Shown here piece by piece: positions 44,022 through 55,358 of a DNA stretch of 64,000 nucleotides. Location: the NCBI RefSeq assembly GCF_009649815.1, contig NZ_WJIC01000006.1, positions 124,001-188,000 on the forward strand. Reading direction: 5' to 3'. Both the position numbers and the translations under genes were made by a program. This DNA is from Nocardia sp. SYP-A9097 (lineage in GTDB: Bacteria; Actinomycetota; Actinomycetes; Mycobacteriales; Mycobacteriaceae). The notes beneath the pieces were generated by a model. That model did no database searches. It worked only from the letters and a program-made list of their open reading frames with translations, and had not been told where the DNA came from. The first letter of the stretch is position 1; each line of letters begins with the position of its first letter.

Positions 44022-44696
44022 TCACGTCACTCCCAAACTTTTCTTGAGTCGTGTCAGTCCATCCCGAATACGGGACTTAACGGTAGGTAACCCTACGCCG
44101 AGATAGGCCGCGACCTCGGCATATGTACGTCCGCCGAAGTAGGCGAGCGAGATGGCTTCGCGTTGGGTCTCGGTCAGGGTCTCCAGACCCCGTAGGACCG
44201 CCTGCTGTTCGAGTCGTCGACCGACCTCTTCGGTGACCTCGTCGAATTCGTTACCGAGGGTGCTGGTTCCGTAGGCGACCTCGCGCTGGGCGTGCGCCTG
44301 TTCGGCACGTACCCGATCGACCGCGCGGCGATGAGCCAGTGTCATGAGCCAGGTGACAGCGGAGCCCTTGGCCGGATCGAAATTGGCCGCGGTGCGCCAG
44401 ATTTGGAGGTACACCTCCTGGGTGGTCTCCTCCGCGTAACCAGGATCGTGTAGCACCCTCAGCACCAGGCCGAAGACCCGAGCGCAGGTGCGGTCGTAGA
44501 GCTCGGCGAATGCCGGCTCGTCGGACTGCCCGCAGCGCTGGAGAAGTGCGGCTAGTTCGAGGCTTTCGGCTGCGCGTGCCGTCATCGCAGAGTCGGCCGG
44601 TGTGGCCGTACGAGCGTTCCTGGAACTCTGGAACGAGTCGCCCTCTGCGGCCGGCGGCCGCGCCGTCACAACGCTCCGTTCTGTGTCATCGGTCAC
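44022..44696 (-). CDS. sigK: ECF sigma factor, SigK-like
   Basis: 224 residues. Region 2 is seen in DRTCARVFGLVLRVL and GYAEETTQEVYLQIWR, with RRAVDRVR; region 4 in LTETQREAISLAYFGGRTYAEVA and VKSRIRDGLTRLK. Similarity in memory is closest to M. tuberculosis SigK, which is elsewhere in that genome. GTG 44696 is the earliest possible start because in-frame stops lie just upstream; the first 40 residues are low in conservation, so ATG near 44584 is possible. Operon with the short anti-sigma gene. Confidence 0.85.
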   Translation of the reverse strand: MTDDTERSVVTARPPAAEGDSFQSSRNARTATPADSAMTARAAESLELAALLQRCGQSDEPAFAELYDRTCARVFGLVLRVLHDPGYAEETTQEVYLQIWRTAANFDPAKGSAVTWLMTLAHRRAVDRVRAEQAHAQREVAYGTSTLGNEFDEVTEEVGRRLEQQAVLRGLETLTETQREAISLAYFGGRTYAEVAAYLGVGLPTVKSRIRDGLTRLKKSLGVT

Positions 44697-45066
44697 GAGG
44701 GTAGCCGGTCGCTATCACCTCCTCCCGGGTGGGGGTGTTCGGGTGGGGATTTCGGCTGATTCGACTGTCGCGCAGCCGTTTTCCGATTTGTCCGACTTGC
44801 CCGAACATGTCCTTTGCGGGACACGCGAAGACGCGCCGGAGTTGGTAAGAATCGCCGAAGCCTTGCCAGTTCCAACCAGCCTCTGCTGCGGCAGTGGCCG
44901 GTTATTTGCTAGGCATTCGGCGCGCCGCGCCGCGCGGATGGGAAATTTTCTGAACTCACACCGGCCGTGGTCAGCGGGAACGAGGTCGTGTGCCTCGCCC
45001 GCACCGCTGGTACCCAGCTGTCACAGGAGTGCTCACACAGCCGCCGCAGCTGTGTTCGCGGATTGC
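44697..45066. other. 370-base gap between sigK and whiB3
   Basis: No gene seen. It must carry the sigK promoter; an AGGAGG on the - strand lies 18 bases ahead of the GTG, unusually far for translation initiation. Confidence 0.4.
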
Positions 45067-45360
45067 TCAGGCGACCGCCCGGCGGCGGTTCCGGCGGGCG
45101 TGCATCTCACGCTCGGTCTCGGACATTCCACCCCAGATGCCGTAGGGCTCGCTGACTTTCAGCGCGTGCGAACGGCACTGCAACAGGACGGGGCAGGCGC
45201 GGCAGACTTCCTTGGCGCGCATCTCGCGCTGGGCTCGCGCCCGGCCACGTTCGCCATCGGGATGGAAGAACACCGATGAATCCTGTCCGCGGCAGGATCC
45301 GCGCATTTGCCAGTCCCATACATCGGCGTTCGGACCAGGGAGGTGGGTCGGCATGGGCAT
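45067..45360 (-). CDS. whiB3: WhiB-family iron-sulfur regulator (WhiB3-like)
   Basis: 97 residues. Four Cys ligands for a 4Fe-4S cluster (C23, C53, C56, C62), the GIWGG turn at 74-78, and a basic C-terminal tail for DNA contact. The N-terminal half (LPGPNADVW, CRGQDSS, FFHPDGERGRAR) matches M. tuberculosis WhiB3, a redox regulator of lipid and stress metabolism that works with the primary sigma factor. ATG 45360 has GAGGAG ahead. Position near sigD also matches Rv3416. Confidence 0.95.
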   Translation of the reverse strand: MPMPTHLPGPNADVWDWQMRGSCRGQDSSVFFHPDGERGRARAQREMRAKEVCRACPVLLQCRSHALKVSEPYGIWGGMSETEREMHARRNRRRAVA

Positions 45361-45971
45361 GGTGAACTCCTCTTGGTGCGAGCTCGTCGGCATTGTCGAG
45401 CGGTGCTGGTGAGCAAACAGTGGGCCGCATCACCGGGTTCCGGCGATCGCACTCCGAAGGCTCCGTAATTTCACACGGCGCCGACGGCGGCGATGTCGTA
45501 CGTTAGGTCGGGGAATGAATTCGCGTCAATAGTCCGTTCCATCCGGATTCAAATACCGGCGCATTAGAGAATTAACATCTTTGCTATTTACAAAGTGGGT
45601 CACCTGTGGCGATACTGATCGGTTGCCCAGCGGTCGCCGATCGGCGCGATAGCCGATCCGACTTGTCAAAACACCTGGTAGGGCGCACTTTTTGGGCGCG
45701 AATGCGATCAGCCCCGGCTATGCCGGGATGGCGATCAGCGTGATCTCAACCATTGCGCCCCATGTCGTGAGCCCGATCGAGATGGCCGCTTCGAGGCGCT
45801 CAGGTTAATAACGCGAAACGCCATACGAATTCCTTACGGGCGTGCTAGGCGATAGCGAGCACAGATTTACCGAGTGGAAACACAATGACGCTGATGAATG
45901 CTGAAAGATAGCTGAATTTCTATGCTATGGCGGCTGTCGCCGGTCGAGGCGGCACTGGTTACAGTGCGGCA
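45361..45971. other. About 610-base divergent region between whiB3 and the TPR-like gene
   Basis: Visibly less GC-rich than its surroundings, with runs such as GAATTAACATCTTTGCTATTTACAA near 45570. It has a CCCGGC-TA-TGCCGGG palindrome at 45713-45727 within a GATCAG-flanked stretch. Long enough to hold complex control of whiB3; no individual site could be assigned with confidence. Confidence 0.5.
45960..45965 (+). promoter_or_regulatory. Candidate -10 box for leaderless TPR-like gene
   Basis: TACAGT ends 6 bases before GTG 45972, supporting that start over an earlier in-frame ATG at 45927. Confidence 0.4.
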
Positions 45972-46940
45972 GTGCCTGTGCTCGAAGTGAACCCACTCCT
46001 GCTCGATACCGCCTTCGGTGGCGCGCCCGGTCGCGCTGCCACGGGATTGCCCGCCGCGCGGACCACAGTCGAAAGTTGGTTCCGCGCAGTCTCACTCAGC
46101 GGAATCGGGCACTACGCCGCCGCGCGCGTCGAGCTCCGTCACGCCCGCGCGTCGGCCACCGATCCGGTGCTGCGCTCACTCACGTACAGCCTCGAGGGCT
46201 CACTGCTGCGCCAGCTCGGCTGGCACGCCCGCGCCGCCGTCGCCGACGGCCGCGCCGCCGCCCTGGTGCTGCCCGCCACCCCCGTCCCCGGGCGTGCCGG
46301 AATCGACCCGACCGCCCGCCGGGTCATCCTCGAGACGGATATCGCTCGCGCCGAAGCGGTTTGCGACGCATTGACGGGCCTGGCCGCCGATGCCCTCGGC
46401 ACCGCGCGCCCGGAGCTTGCCGCCCGGCTGCTGCACCGTTGCCGCAACCATCTCGGGCAGCATCTTCCCGATCCGGGAACCGCTTGGCGACAACGCATTC
46501 GACTGCACTGGGTATCTGCCGAGACCGCGCTGTGCGCTCCCGGAGCCGGTTTGATCGCCACGCCCGAACCCATCGGTCCTGTTCCAGGGGTCGCAGACGG
46601 CGCATCCGGATCGTCGGATCCGGCTCTCGCACATGCGGAGACCGCGCTCGCCCTCGCCGAGGACTCACCCTCGCAACGACATCGGGTCAAATCCCGGCTA
46701 CTGGTCGCCGCCGCCTGCGCGGCCACCGGTGACCTGGACCGATCCCGCGCGCTCGCGGCCGAGGTAGCCGGGGAGACGGCGGAATTCGAACTGCTGCCGC
46801 TGCGCTGGGCCTGCGCCATGCTGCGTTCGGGTATCGATCCGGAATCCGGCGCCGCCGCCGAAGCTGCCGAATGTGCGCGTTTGCTGGCTCTTCGCGGGGG
46901 TCGATTGCGTTCGGCGAGCGACACTCTCGACCGTCCCTGA
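45972..46940 (+). CDS. Helical repeat (TPR-like) protein, Rv3415c position
   Basis: 322 residues, Ala/Arg-rich and all-helical, with repeated A-x-x-x-L-x-x-A patterns (HYAAARVELRHARA, LAHAETALALAEDSP, LDRSRALAAEVAG) typical of TPR-like folds. No signal peptide or membrane helix. Lies directly ahead of sigD, as Rv3415c does in M. tuberculosis, so a role connected to SigD is possible but unproven. Two starts are plausible. Confidence 0.75.
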   Translation: MPVLEVNPLLLDTAFGGAPGRAATGLPAARTTVESWFRAVSLSGIGHYAAARVELRHARASATDPVLRSLTYSLEGSLLRQLGWHARAAVADGRAAALVLPATPVPGRAGIDPTARRVILETDIARAEAVCDALTGLAADALGTARPELAARLLHRCRNHLGQHLPDPGTAWRQRIRLHWVSAETALCAPGAGLIATPEPIGPVPGVADGASGSSDPALAHAETALALAEDSPSQRHRVKSRLLVAAACAATGDLDRSRALAAEVAGETAEFELLPLRWACAMLRSGIDPESGAAAEAAECARLLALRGGRLRSASDTLDRP

Positions 46941-47096
46941 GTGGTCCCCGAGAGGTCCCTGAGTCGTCCCCGAGACTGACCCCGTAACGCCTGGCTCGAG
47001 TGAGTCAGCCGCTATTGTTGGACCGTTCCGCCCCTCCGCGGAAGCACCGGCCTTCCAGTCACGGTGCCACTCGCAACGCCAGGATCAGCTCTGACG

Positions 47097-47678
47097 ATGA
47101 ACAATACGGGTGAGGAGTTGGACCCAGCCGTCGTCGCTGCCGCCGCGCAGGGCGACCGGTCTGCTCTAGCCCAGGTACTCGAGAGCATCCGCCCCCTTGT
47201 GGTGCGGTATTGCCGTGCGCGTATCGGGTCGGCCGAACGCGGTCAACTCTCCGCGGACGATGTCGCGCAGGAGGTTTGTCTGGCCGTCATGACGGCCCTG
47301 CCGCGCTATCAGGACCAGGGCAGACCGTTCATGGCTTTCGTGTACGGCATCGCCTCCCACAAAGTCGCCGACGCTCATCGCAATGCCGCCCGTAACAAAG
47401 CGGATGCCATGGCCGAAGTACCGGATGTCATATCCACCGACCAGGGGCCGGAACAGCGGGCTCTCGAATCGGAGACGAGTCGGCAGATGAATTCGCTGCT
47501 GGCCACGCTTCCGGAAAAGCACCGAGAGATCCTCATCCTGCGCTTGGTCATGGGTTTGTCAGCCGAAGAAACCGCAGTCGCCGTGGGCAGTACGGCGGGT
47601 GCTATACGAGTCGCCCAGCATCGGGCACTCGCGAAACTCAAGTCTCAAGTGGCGAGGGCAGGTGAAATGTATGGCTAG
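47097..47678 (+). CDS. sigD: ECF sigma factor SigD
   Basis: 193 residues. Region 2: VRYCRARIG, SADDVAQEVCLAVMTALPRY, PFMAFVYGIASHKVADAHR; region 4: LPEKHREILILRLVMGLSAEETA and VGSTAGAIRVAQHRALAKLK. ATG 47097 is the first in the conserved frame. Followed by its anti-sigma gene with an 8-base overlap. In M. tuberculosis SigD is linked to the stringent response and late stationary phase. Confidence 0.96.
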   Translation: MNNTGEELDPAVVAAAAQGDRSALAQVLESIRPLVVRYCRARIGSAERGQLSADDVAQEVCLAVMTALPRYQDQGRPFMAFVYGIASHKVADAHRNAARNKADAMAEVPDVISTDQGPEQRALESETSRQMNSLLATLPEKHREILILRLVMGLSAEETAVAVGSTAGAIRVAQHRALAKLKSQVARAGEMYG

Positions 47679-48804
47679 GGATGGCGAGCGCGGTCGGGGC
47701 GACTGGAAGCGGCTTGGATCGCAAGACAGCGGTCCCTACGCCGAGGCGGCCGGTGACACCGGGCCGGTGGACATCGCGGCGGTTCGTCGCGACGACGCGC
47801 TGATCGATGCCATCTCCGGCGACGGTCCCGTGCAGACGGGCACCACGGAGGAGTATCAGCTCGCGGCGTTGCTCGCGAACTGGCGTGCCGAGATTCTGGA
47901 CGAGCCGATGCCGGCCGGTCCTGATCTGGACACCATCGTGGCCGCGGTCAATCAGGAGATCGGTGCCCGGCAGGCGCGGATCGGCGCGCAGTCGGGTGGG
48001 CGACTACGGCTACTTCGACCCATTCTGGGGTCGGCGGCCGCGCTGGCATTGATCTTCGGTGGTCTGACGGCCTTCTCGTACAACGCGAACCCGGGTGATC
48101 CGCTGTGGCGGGTCAAGGAGGTCGTGTTCAGCGAGCAGGCGCAGAGCACGGTCGTCTCGCGTGCCGACAACGATCTGGTCCAGGCGCAGGAACTCATCAA
48201 TCAGGGGCGTCCGGAGCAGGCCAAGGCGTTGCTGGAGAGCGCGTCGGCGAATGTCGATCAGGTCAACGACAACGGCAAGAAGGACGATCTGCAGGATCGC
48301 TGGCAGCAGGTGCTCACCTCGCTGGCGAAGGTCGCTCCCGATCTGGCCACCTCGCTGATGCCGGCACCGCCGGTCCCAGTGCCGGTCACCGGGCAGCCGC
48401 AGGGGACGACCGGTCCGGGTGCCACGGTGGCGCCCACCACCGTGCCCGGCACGAATGGCGGCAGCACCGCGCCGTCCTATGATCCGCGCGGTCTGGACAC
48501 CACCGAACCCGGTACCGGGCCGATTACCGGCGGACCGACCACCCTGCCGAACTCCTTGCCCAGCACCGTGCCGTCGCAGCCGGGCACCGTGGAACCGTCG
48601 CAGCCCGCGACGATTCCGAGCGCCGGACCGACGACCATCGCGGAGCCTCCGACCGGGGCTCCGCTCACCACGGCTCCGGCGGGTGGCCAGCAGCCGGTCA
48701 CCCAGCCTCCGGTGGAGAAGACCATCCCGGTGGTGCCGAGCGCGAATCCGGTTGTCCCGACGCTGACGATTCCGTCGGTGCCGCTGCCAGGAGGGCCCAA
48801 GTGA
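47671..48804 (+). CDS. rsdA: Membrane anti-sigma-D factor
   Basis: 377 residues. The N-terminal cytoplasmic part has the SigD-binding segment (DDALIDAISG, EEYQLAALLANWRAEIL), then one membrane helix near residues 119-138 (SAAALALIFGGLTAFSY), a helical extracytoplasmic domain (DPLWRVKEVVF...) and a long Pro/Thr/Gly-rich C-terminal tail. RsdA is released by regulated proteolysis in M. tuberculosis. ATG 47671 overlaps the sigD end, so stoichiometry is translationally coupled. The tail makes it longer than Rv3413c. Confidence 0.93.
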   Translation: MARDGERGRGDWKRLGSQDSGPYAEAAGDTGPVDIAAVRRDDALIDAISGDGPVQTGTTEEYQLAALLANWRAEILDEPMPAGPDLDTIVAAVNQEIGARQARIGAQSGGRLRLLRPILGSAAALALIFGGLTAFSYNANPGDPLWRVKEVVFSEQAQSTVVSRADNDLVQAQELINQGRPEQAKALLESASANVDQVNDNGKKDDLQDRWQQVLTSLAKVAPDLATSLMPAPPVPVPVTGQPQGTTGPGATVAPTTVPGTNGGSTAPSYDPRGLDTTEPGTGPITGGPTTLPNSLPSTVPSQPGTVEPSQPATIPSAGPTTIAEPPTGAPLTTAPAGGQQPVTQPPVEKTIPVVPSANPVVPTLTIPSVPLPGGPK

Positions 48805-48904
48805 TTACCGGGTGCGCCGGGACGAGCTACCACAGGTATAAATAAACAGCCGACCCCACTTGGTGCCGGCTTTTCATTCCAGCTGTTGTCTGATTCTTCG
48901 TACG

Positions 48905-48943
48905 AAAAGCGGGCCCGCGTTCGATGAACGCGGGCCCGCTTTT
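48905..48943. terminator. Strong bidirectional terminator
   Basis: Perfect 18-bp stem (48905-48922 and 48926-48943) with a GAT loop; both outer ends are AAAA/TTTT, so it works for rsdA and for the convergent DUF5319-type gene. Confidence 0.95.
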
Positions 48944-48949
48944 TCGGTT

Positions 48950-49363
48950 CTAGATGTCGAACCCGTCGAACCCGTCGCCGTGTAGCGCCTCGTTCATCGA
49001 GGCATCGGCATAACCGCGACAGTAATCCCAGGTGACGTACGCCTCGGGGGTCGGGTCGTAGGCGGGCTCATGGGGGCGCACCGTGCCATCCACCAATAGC
49101 TGGAGGAGGTTGGCGCGCAACATATCCCAATCGTGGTAATGGTCCTGTCGGCAGTCCTCGCAGCTGACCACGAGTCCGCGGATTCCGCGGTGGGCCAGCA
49201 ACGCCTCATATACCGCGAGGTCGGCGAGATCCTCCTCGACCGCTAGGCGCTCGTGAGGATCCAGCGGTTCCCCCGGCTCGATGGCATCGAGCGCGGCCGA
49301 CGGGTCGGAGGGATCTCCGGCGAATGGATCCGGCGGCAAGCCAGGTGGTAGATGGTCACGCAC
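48950..49363 (-). CDS. DUF5319-type conserved protein (Rv3412 position)
   Basis: 137 residues, acidic. Notable parts are the Pro/Asp-rich N terminus (HLPPGLPPDPFAGDPSDPS), VSCEDCRQDHYHDWDML with two close cysteines and several histidines that could bind metal, and WDYCRGYADA near the end. GTG 49363 gives the length of the mycobacterial homologue; the longer frame upstream is not conserved-looking. Function unknown; conserved between sigD and guaB2 in Mycobacteriales. Confidence 0.88.
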   Translation of the reverse strand: MRDHLPPGLPPDPFAGDPSDPSAALDAIEPGEPLDPHERLAVEEDLADLAVYEALLAHRGIRGLVVSCEDCRQDHYHDWDMLRANLLQLLVDGTVRPHEPAYDPTPEAYVTWDYCRGYADASMNEALHGDGFDGFDI

Positions 49364-51270
<1,907 letters not shown>

Positions 51271-51275
51271 GATTC

Positions 51276-51310
51276 GTTCGCGGCCCGCGCGTTTCGTGCG
51301 GGCCGCGAAC
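51276..51310. terminator. Hairpin between guaB2 and guaB3
   Basis: GTTCGCGGCCCGC and its complement form a 13-bp stem with a 9-base loop, 5 bases after the guaB2 stop. Same arm sequence as the larger GTTCGCGGCCC repeats, here with a minimal loop. May attenuate guaB3. Confidence 0.7.
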
Positions 51311-51360
51311 CATGCCGCCACCCGGGCGGCACTTCAGGCCACAGAGAGGATTGAACTGTC

Positions 51361-52494
51361 ATGCGCGATATGGTCGAGATCGGCATGGGCCGGACCGCCC
51401 GTCGCACCTATGAGCTGGACGATATCGACATCGTGCCGTCCCGGCGGACGCGGTCGTCCAAGCAGGTGTCCGTGGCATGGCAGCTCGACGCCTACCGGTT
51501 CGAGATCCCGTTCCTGGCGCATCCGACCGACGCGCTGGTGTCGCCGCGCTTCGCCATCGAGCTCGGCAAGGCCGGTGGGCTCGGTGTGATCAACGGTGAG
51601 GGCCTGTGGGCTCGGCACGCCGATGTCGAGGCCAAGATCTCCCAGCTCGCCGAGGTCGCCGAGAAGGAGGGCACCGAGGCCGCGGTCCAGCTGCTGCAGC
51701 AGTTGCACGCCGCGCCGATGCAGCCCGAATTGCTCGCCGCCGCGGTCGCCGAGGTGCGCGCCGCCGGTGTGACCACCGCGGTGCGGGTCAGCCCGCAGAA
51801 CGCGCGGGCACTCACCCCGGGCCTGGTGCAGGCCGGAATCGACCTGCTGGTCGTGCACGGCACCATCATCTCAGCCGAGCATGTCGGCGATGGTGAGCCG
51901 TTGAACCTCAAGACCTTCATCGCCGAATTGGATGTGCCCGTGGTGGCCGGTGGCGTGAGCGATCACCGCACCGCACTGCACCTGATGCGCACCGGTGCCG
52001 CCGGTGTGATCGTCGGTTACGGCTCGCTGCAGGGCGCGACCACCACCAATGAGGTACTGGGCATTCGGGTTCCGATGGCGACCGCCATCGCCGATGCCGC
52101 CGCCGCGCGCCGCGATTACCTGGACGAGACCGGTGGCCGGTACGTGCATGTCATCGCCGACGGCGAGACGCTGAGCTCCGGTCATATCGCCAAGGCCATC
52201 GCCTGCGGTGCGGACGCGGTCATGCTCGGCGTGCCGCTGTCCCTGGCGCAGGAGGCTCCCGGCGCCGGCTGGTACTGGCCGTCGGCCGCCGCGCACCCCT
52301 CGGTGCCGCGTGGTGCGTTGCTGCCCTACGCCATCGACGAGGAGCGCGTCCCGCTCGCCCAGGTCCTGGACGGCCCGTCCAACGACCCGTTCGGTTCGCT
52401 GAATCTCGTTGGCGGCCTGCGCCGTGCGATGGCGAAGACCGGTTACTCGGACCTCAAGGAATTCCAGAAGGTCGGCTTGAATATCCGGGCTTGA
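51361..52494 (+). CDS. guaB3: IMP dehydrogenase-related protein GuaB3
   Basis: 377 residues. IMPDH-type barrel without CBS domains. The segment that should hold the catalytic Cys reads VHGTIISAEHV, so the canonical GSxCTTR loop is absent; GuaB3 proteins are thought not to be ordinary IMPDHs, and related cyanobacterial enzymes act as GMP reductase. Order guaB2-guaB3 is conserved in actinobacteria. Start ATG after AGAGAGGATTG. Confidence 0.93.
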   Translation: MRDMVEIGMGRTARRTYELDDIDIVPSRRTRSSKQVSVAWQLDAYRFEIPFLAHPTDALVSPRFAIELGKAGGLGVINGEGLWARHADVEAKISQLAEVAEKEGTEAAVQLLQQLHAAPMQPELLAAAVAEVRAAGVTTAVRVSPQNARALTPGLVQAGIDLLVVHGTIISAEHVGDGEPLNLKTFIAELDVPVVAGGVSDHRTALHLMRTGAAGVIVGYGSLQGATTTNEVLGIRVPMATAIADAAAARRDYLDETGGRYVHVIADGETLSSGHIAKAIACGADAVMLGVPLSLAQEAPGAGWYWPSAAAHPSVPRGALLPYAIDEERVPLAQVLDGPSNDPFGSLNLVGGLRRAMAKTGYSDLKEFQKVGLNIRA

Positions 52495-52640
52495 GCTGTC
52501 TTGCCTCTCCGGGACTTTCGCGCCCGGCTCGGGTGCCGTAGGTCGTTGGGGACGCGTGGTTGCGTTTGGTGCCCAACCGATTTCGGGGGTACCCGGGGAG
52601 TTACCCCGACCGGAACGAGATCGGTCGGCGCTTTCTCGAA
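52492..52640. repeat. About 150-bp intergenic repeat beginning at a stop codon, copy 1
   Basis: Starts TGAGCTGTC overlapping the guaB3 stop, then CTCTCCGGGACTT, GCGCGC-like stretch, AACCGATTTCGGG and GTACCCGGGGAGTTACCCCG. The same ordered blocks occur at 61224-61370 after the response regulator gene. Confidence 0.75.
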
Positions 52641-52726
52641 CGAAGACAAGGACTTTCGTCCCCTGATCACCTGCCTCGCGGTGTGTGAACGGGGGACGGA
52701 GTCGTTTGTGCGGCCGAATCCTGTTT

Positions 52727-53578
52727 CTACTGTTCAGGTTTGCGATAGACCGGGATCTCGCCGGTGCGTACGCGTGGCGAGGTGACCGCGCGGGGGATGA
52801 CGGTTTCGCGGAGGAAGTCTCGGATGGCGTTGTTGACCGATACCGGGTGGGTCATGCTGACGGTTTGGCGGGCGCCCTCTATTTCGAGGTAGCGGGCATC
52901 GGGGAGACGGTCTGCCAGTTCACGGGCGTGCGCGCGGGGGATACCGCAGCGGGTGGGGTGGATAACCAGTGTGGGGCAGGTGATTTCGGTTAGTCGGTCC
53001 AGGATCGAATCACGGCTCAGTAGGGCGCCGGCGGCGATCTCGGTGGCGTGTGGATCGCGAGTCAGCCAGTGCCGCATCCAAACCGATCGGTGCCATTCGT
53101 CATCGCCGATGAGCGAATGCGCGAGGTGGTCGGCCAGCGCCGGACGGGAGCCGTCCTCCTGCCATTTGTCCAGGAATCTGCGGGCATTGCCGAGTTCGGC
53201 CGCGGTGGGTTCGTGCGCCTCGGTGCTCAGTAGCACCAGCGCCGATACGCGTTCGGGAGCCAGCAGTGCGGTGCGCAGCGCGATGAACCCGCCCTGCGAA
53301 ATCCCGCCCAGCGCAGCCTTTTCCACGCCTAACTGATCCAGCACGGAGAGCGCGTCGCGGGCGCAGGTCCAGTACGTGAACGGCAGCCCCTCATCACGAG
53401 TGTCGCCGTGCCCCCGGGCATCCCATGTGACCAACCGGAGCTGCGGCGTCAACGCCGCCTGCTGCGACGTGAACATTGTTCTGTCCATGAGGAATTCGTG
53501 CCCCAATAGCAGTACCGGCCCCTCGCCCCCGCTGTCTTCGTAGTGGATCTCGGCATCGATCGCACGGGCGAATGGCAC
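52727..53578 (-). CDS. Alpha/beta hydrolase with altered acid residue
   Basis: 283 residues. Oxyanion loop LGHEFLMDR, nucleophile Ser in GGISQGG, and a terminal His in SMTHPVSV. The usual Asp position after the 'CPTLVIH' strand (HGTxD) reads HPTRCGIP, so the catalytic acid seems replaced by Cys or moved. Likely cytosolic esterase or C-C hydrolase; substrate unknown. Sits on the opposite strand between guaB3 and guaA. Confidence 0.85.
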   Translation of the reverse strand: MPFARAIDAEIHYEDSGGEGPVLLLGHEFLMDRTMFTSQQAALTPQLRLVTWDARGHGDTRDEGLPFTYWTCARDALSVLDQLGVEKAALGGISQGGFIALRTALLAPERVSALVLLSTEAHEPTAAELGNARRFLDKWQEDGSRPALADHLAHSLIGDDEWHRSVWMRHWLTRDPHATEIAAGALLSRDSILDRLTEITCPTLVIHPTRCGIPRAHARELADRLPDARYLEIEGARQTVSMTHPVSVNNAIRDFLRETVIPRAVTSPRVRTGEIPVYRKPEQ

Positions 53579-53764
53579 GAGTTACACGATAGCCAGAACC
53601 TCTGACAAAAACATTTGGTTTGTAGCCTCTGGTGCGCGCCGACACTCCCGGCCCGCCGCCCTCGGGCCGGACTGCCCGACCGGCTGGGGGCCGAAGACCC
53701 TTGCGTTCCAAAGGTGACAACTGATCTCGGGCCGGGCGGGTCCAGTGTGTCCTGTGTCGCTCTT

Positions 53765-53770
53765 TAGACT
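53765..53770 (+). promoter_or_regulatory. Candidate -10 box for leaderless guaA
   Basis: TAGACT ends 6 bases before the GTG start, with no ribosome site between. Confidence 0.45.
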
Positions 53771-53776
53771 GGGCCG

Positions 53777-55336
53777 GTGGCAGATACCCAGCGACCAGTC
53801 CTTGTTGTCGACTTCGGCGCGCAGTACGCGCAGTTGATCGCGCGCCGGGTGCGCGAGGCGAGCGTGTACTCCGAGGTGGTGCCGCATACCGCCACCGTCG
53901 AGGAGATCGCGGAGAAGAACCCGCTCGCGGTGATTCTGTCCGGTGGCCCGTCCAGCGTGTACGCCGAGGGCGCGCCGCAATTGGATCCGCGGCTGTTCGA
54001 TCTCGATGTGCCGGTATTCGGTATCTGCTACGGCTTCCAGGCCATGGCGCAGGCGCTCGGCGGTACCGTCGCGCACACCGGAACCCGGGAGTACGGGCGG
54101 ACCGAGTTGAGTGTGGACGGTGGTGTGCTGCACGGCGGTCTGCCGACCCGGCAGCCGGTGTGGATGAGCCACGGTGACGCGGTCACCGACGCCCCCGAGG
54201 GTTTCGAGGTCACCGGTACTTCCGCGGGTGCGCCGGTCGCGGCGTTCGAGAATCTGGAGCGTCGCCTCGCCGGTGTCCAGTACCACCCGGAGGTGCTGCA
54301 TTCGCCGCACGGGCAGCAGATTCTGAGCCGCTTCCTGCATGAGGTCGCCGGGATTCCCGCCGCGTGGACGGCCTCCAATATCGCTGAGGCGCTGATCAAT
54401 CAGGTGCGTGAGCAGGTCGGTGACGGGCATGCCATCTGCGGTCTGTCCGGTGGCGTCGATTCCGCTGTCGCGGCGGCGCTGGTGCAGCGCGCCATCGGCG
54501 ACAAGCTGACCTGTGTGTTCGTCGATCACGGTCTGTTGCGTGCGGGTGAGCGCGAGCAGGTGCAGCGTGATTTCGTCGCCGCGACCGGGGCCAAGCTGGT
54601 CACCGTGGACGCGGTGGACAAGTTCCTGGGTGAGCTGAAGGGCGTCACCGATCCGGAGGAGAAGCGCAAGATCATCGGCCGGGAGTTCATCCGGTCGTTC
54701 GAGGACGCCGTCTCCGAGGTGGTCGGCGAGCAGGGTGAGACCAAGGTCGAGTACCTCGTGCAGGGCACGCTGTACCCGGACGTGGTCGAGTCCGGTGGCG
54801 GCACTGGCACCGCGAATATCAAGAGCCACCACAATGTCGGCGGCCTGCCGGACGATCTGGAGTTCGATCTGGTCGAGCCGCTGCGCCTGCTGTTCAAGGA
54901 CGAGGTCCGCGCCGTCGGCCGCGAGCTCGGCCTGCCCGAGGAAATCGTTGCGCGCCAGCCCTTCCCGGGTCCGGGTCTGGCCATCCGCATTATCGGCGAG
55001 GTGACCCAGGACCGGCTCGACCTGCTCCGTCAGGCCGATGCCATTGCGCGCGAAGAACTTACGGCCGCCGGACTGGACAAGCAGATCTGGCAGTGCCCGG
55101 TCGTACTGCTCGCGGACGTCCGCAGCGTCGGCGTGCAGGGCGACGGCCGCACCTACGGTCATCCGATCGTGCTGCGCCCGGTCTCCAGCGAGGACGCCAT
55201 GACCGCCGACTGGACCCGCCTGCCCTACGAGGTCCTGGAACGCATCTCCACCCGCATCACCAATGAGGTGCCGGACGTCAACCGCGTAGTCCTCGACGTG
55301 ACGAGCAAGCCGCCGGGCACCATCGAATGGGAGTGA
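53777..55336 (+). CDS. guaA: GMP synthase (glutamine-hydrolysing)
   Basis: 519 residues. Converts XMP to GMP. The class I amidotransferase domain has the Cys in FGICYGFQ and His/Glu in YHPEVLHS; the synthetase has the PP-loop [12 protein letters not shown]; the C-terminal dimerisation domain ends [12 protein letters not shown] start. Completes the guanine pathway with guaB2 nearby. Confidence 0.99.
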   Translation: MADTQRPVLVVDFGAQYAQLIARRVREASVYSEVVPHTATVEEIAEKNPLAVILSGGPSSVYAEGAPQLDPRLFDLDVPVFGICYGFQAMAQALGGTVAHTGTREYGRTELSVDGGVLHGGLPTRQPVWMSHGDAVTDAPEGFEVTGTSAGAPVAAFENLERRLAGVQYHPEVLHSPHGQQILSRFLHEVAGIPAAWTASNIAEALINQVREQVGDGHAICGLSGGVDSAVAAALVQRAIGDKLTCVFVDHGLLRAGEREQVQRDFVAATGAKLVTVDAVDKFLGELKGVTDPEEKRKIIGREFIRSFEDAVSEVVGEQGETKVEYLVQGTLYPDVVESGGGTGTANIKSHHNVGGLPDDLEFDLVEPLRLLFKDEVRAVGRELGLPEEIVARQPFPGPGLAIRIIGEVTQDRLDLLRQADAIAREELTAAGLDKQIWQCPVVLLADVRSVGVQGDGRTYGHPIVLRPVSSEDAMTADWTRLPYEVLERISTRITNEVPDVNRVVLDVTSKPPGTIEWE

Positions 55337-55358
55337 GTGGCTGACTCCCCGGACATAC

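Noticed and set aside
53582..55162. A 526-codon open frame antisense to guaA
   Set aside because: It mirrors the guaA frame, has no family resemblance, and arises from high GC in the third codon position. Similar long antisense frames opposite groEL1 (41313-43103), tsaB/rimI (35841-36989), the 16455 gene and the DapA-like gene (32596-34170) were rejected for the same reason.
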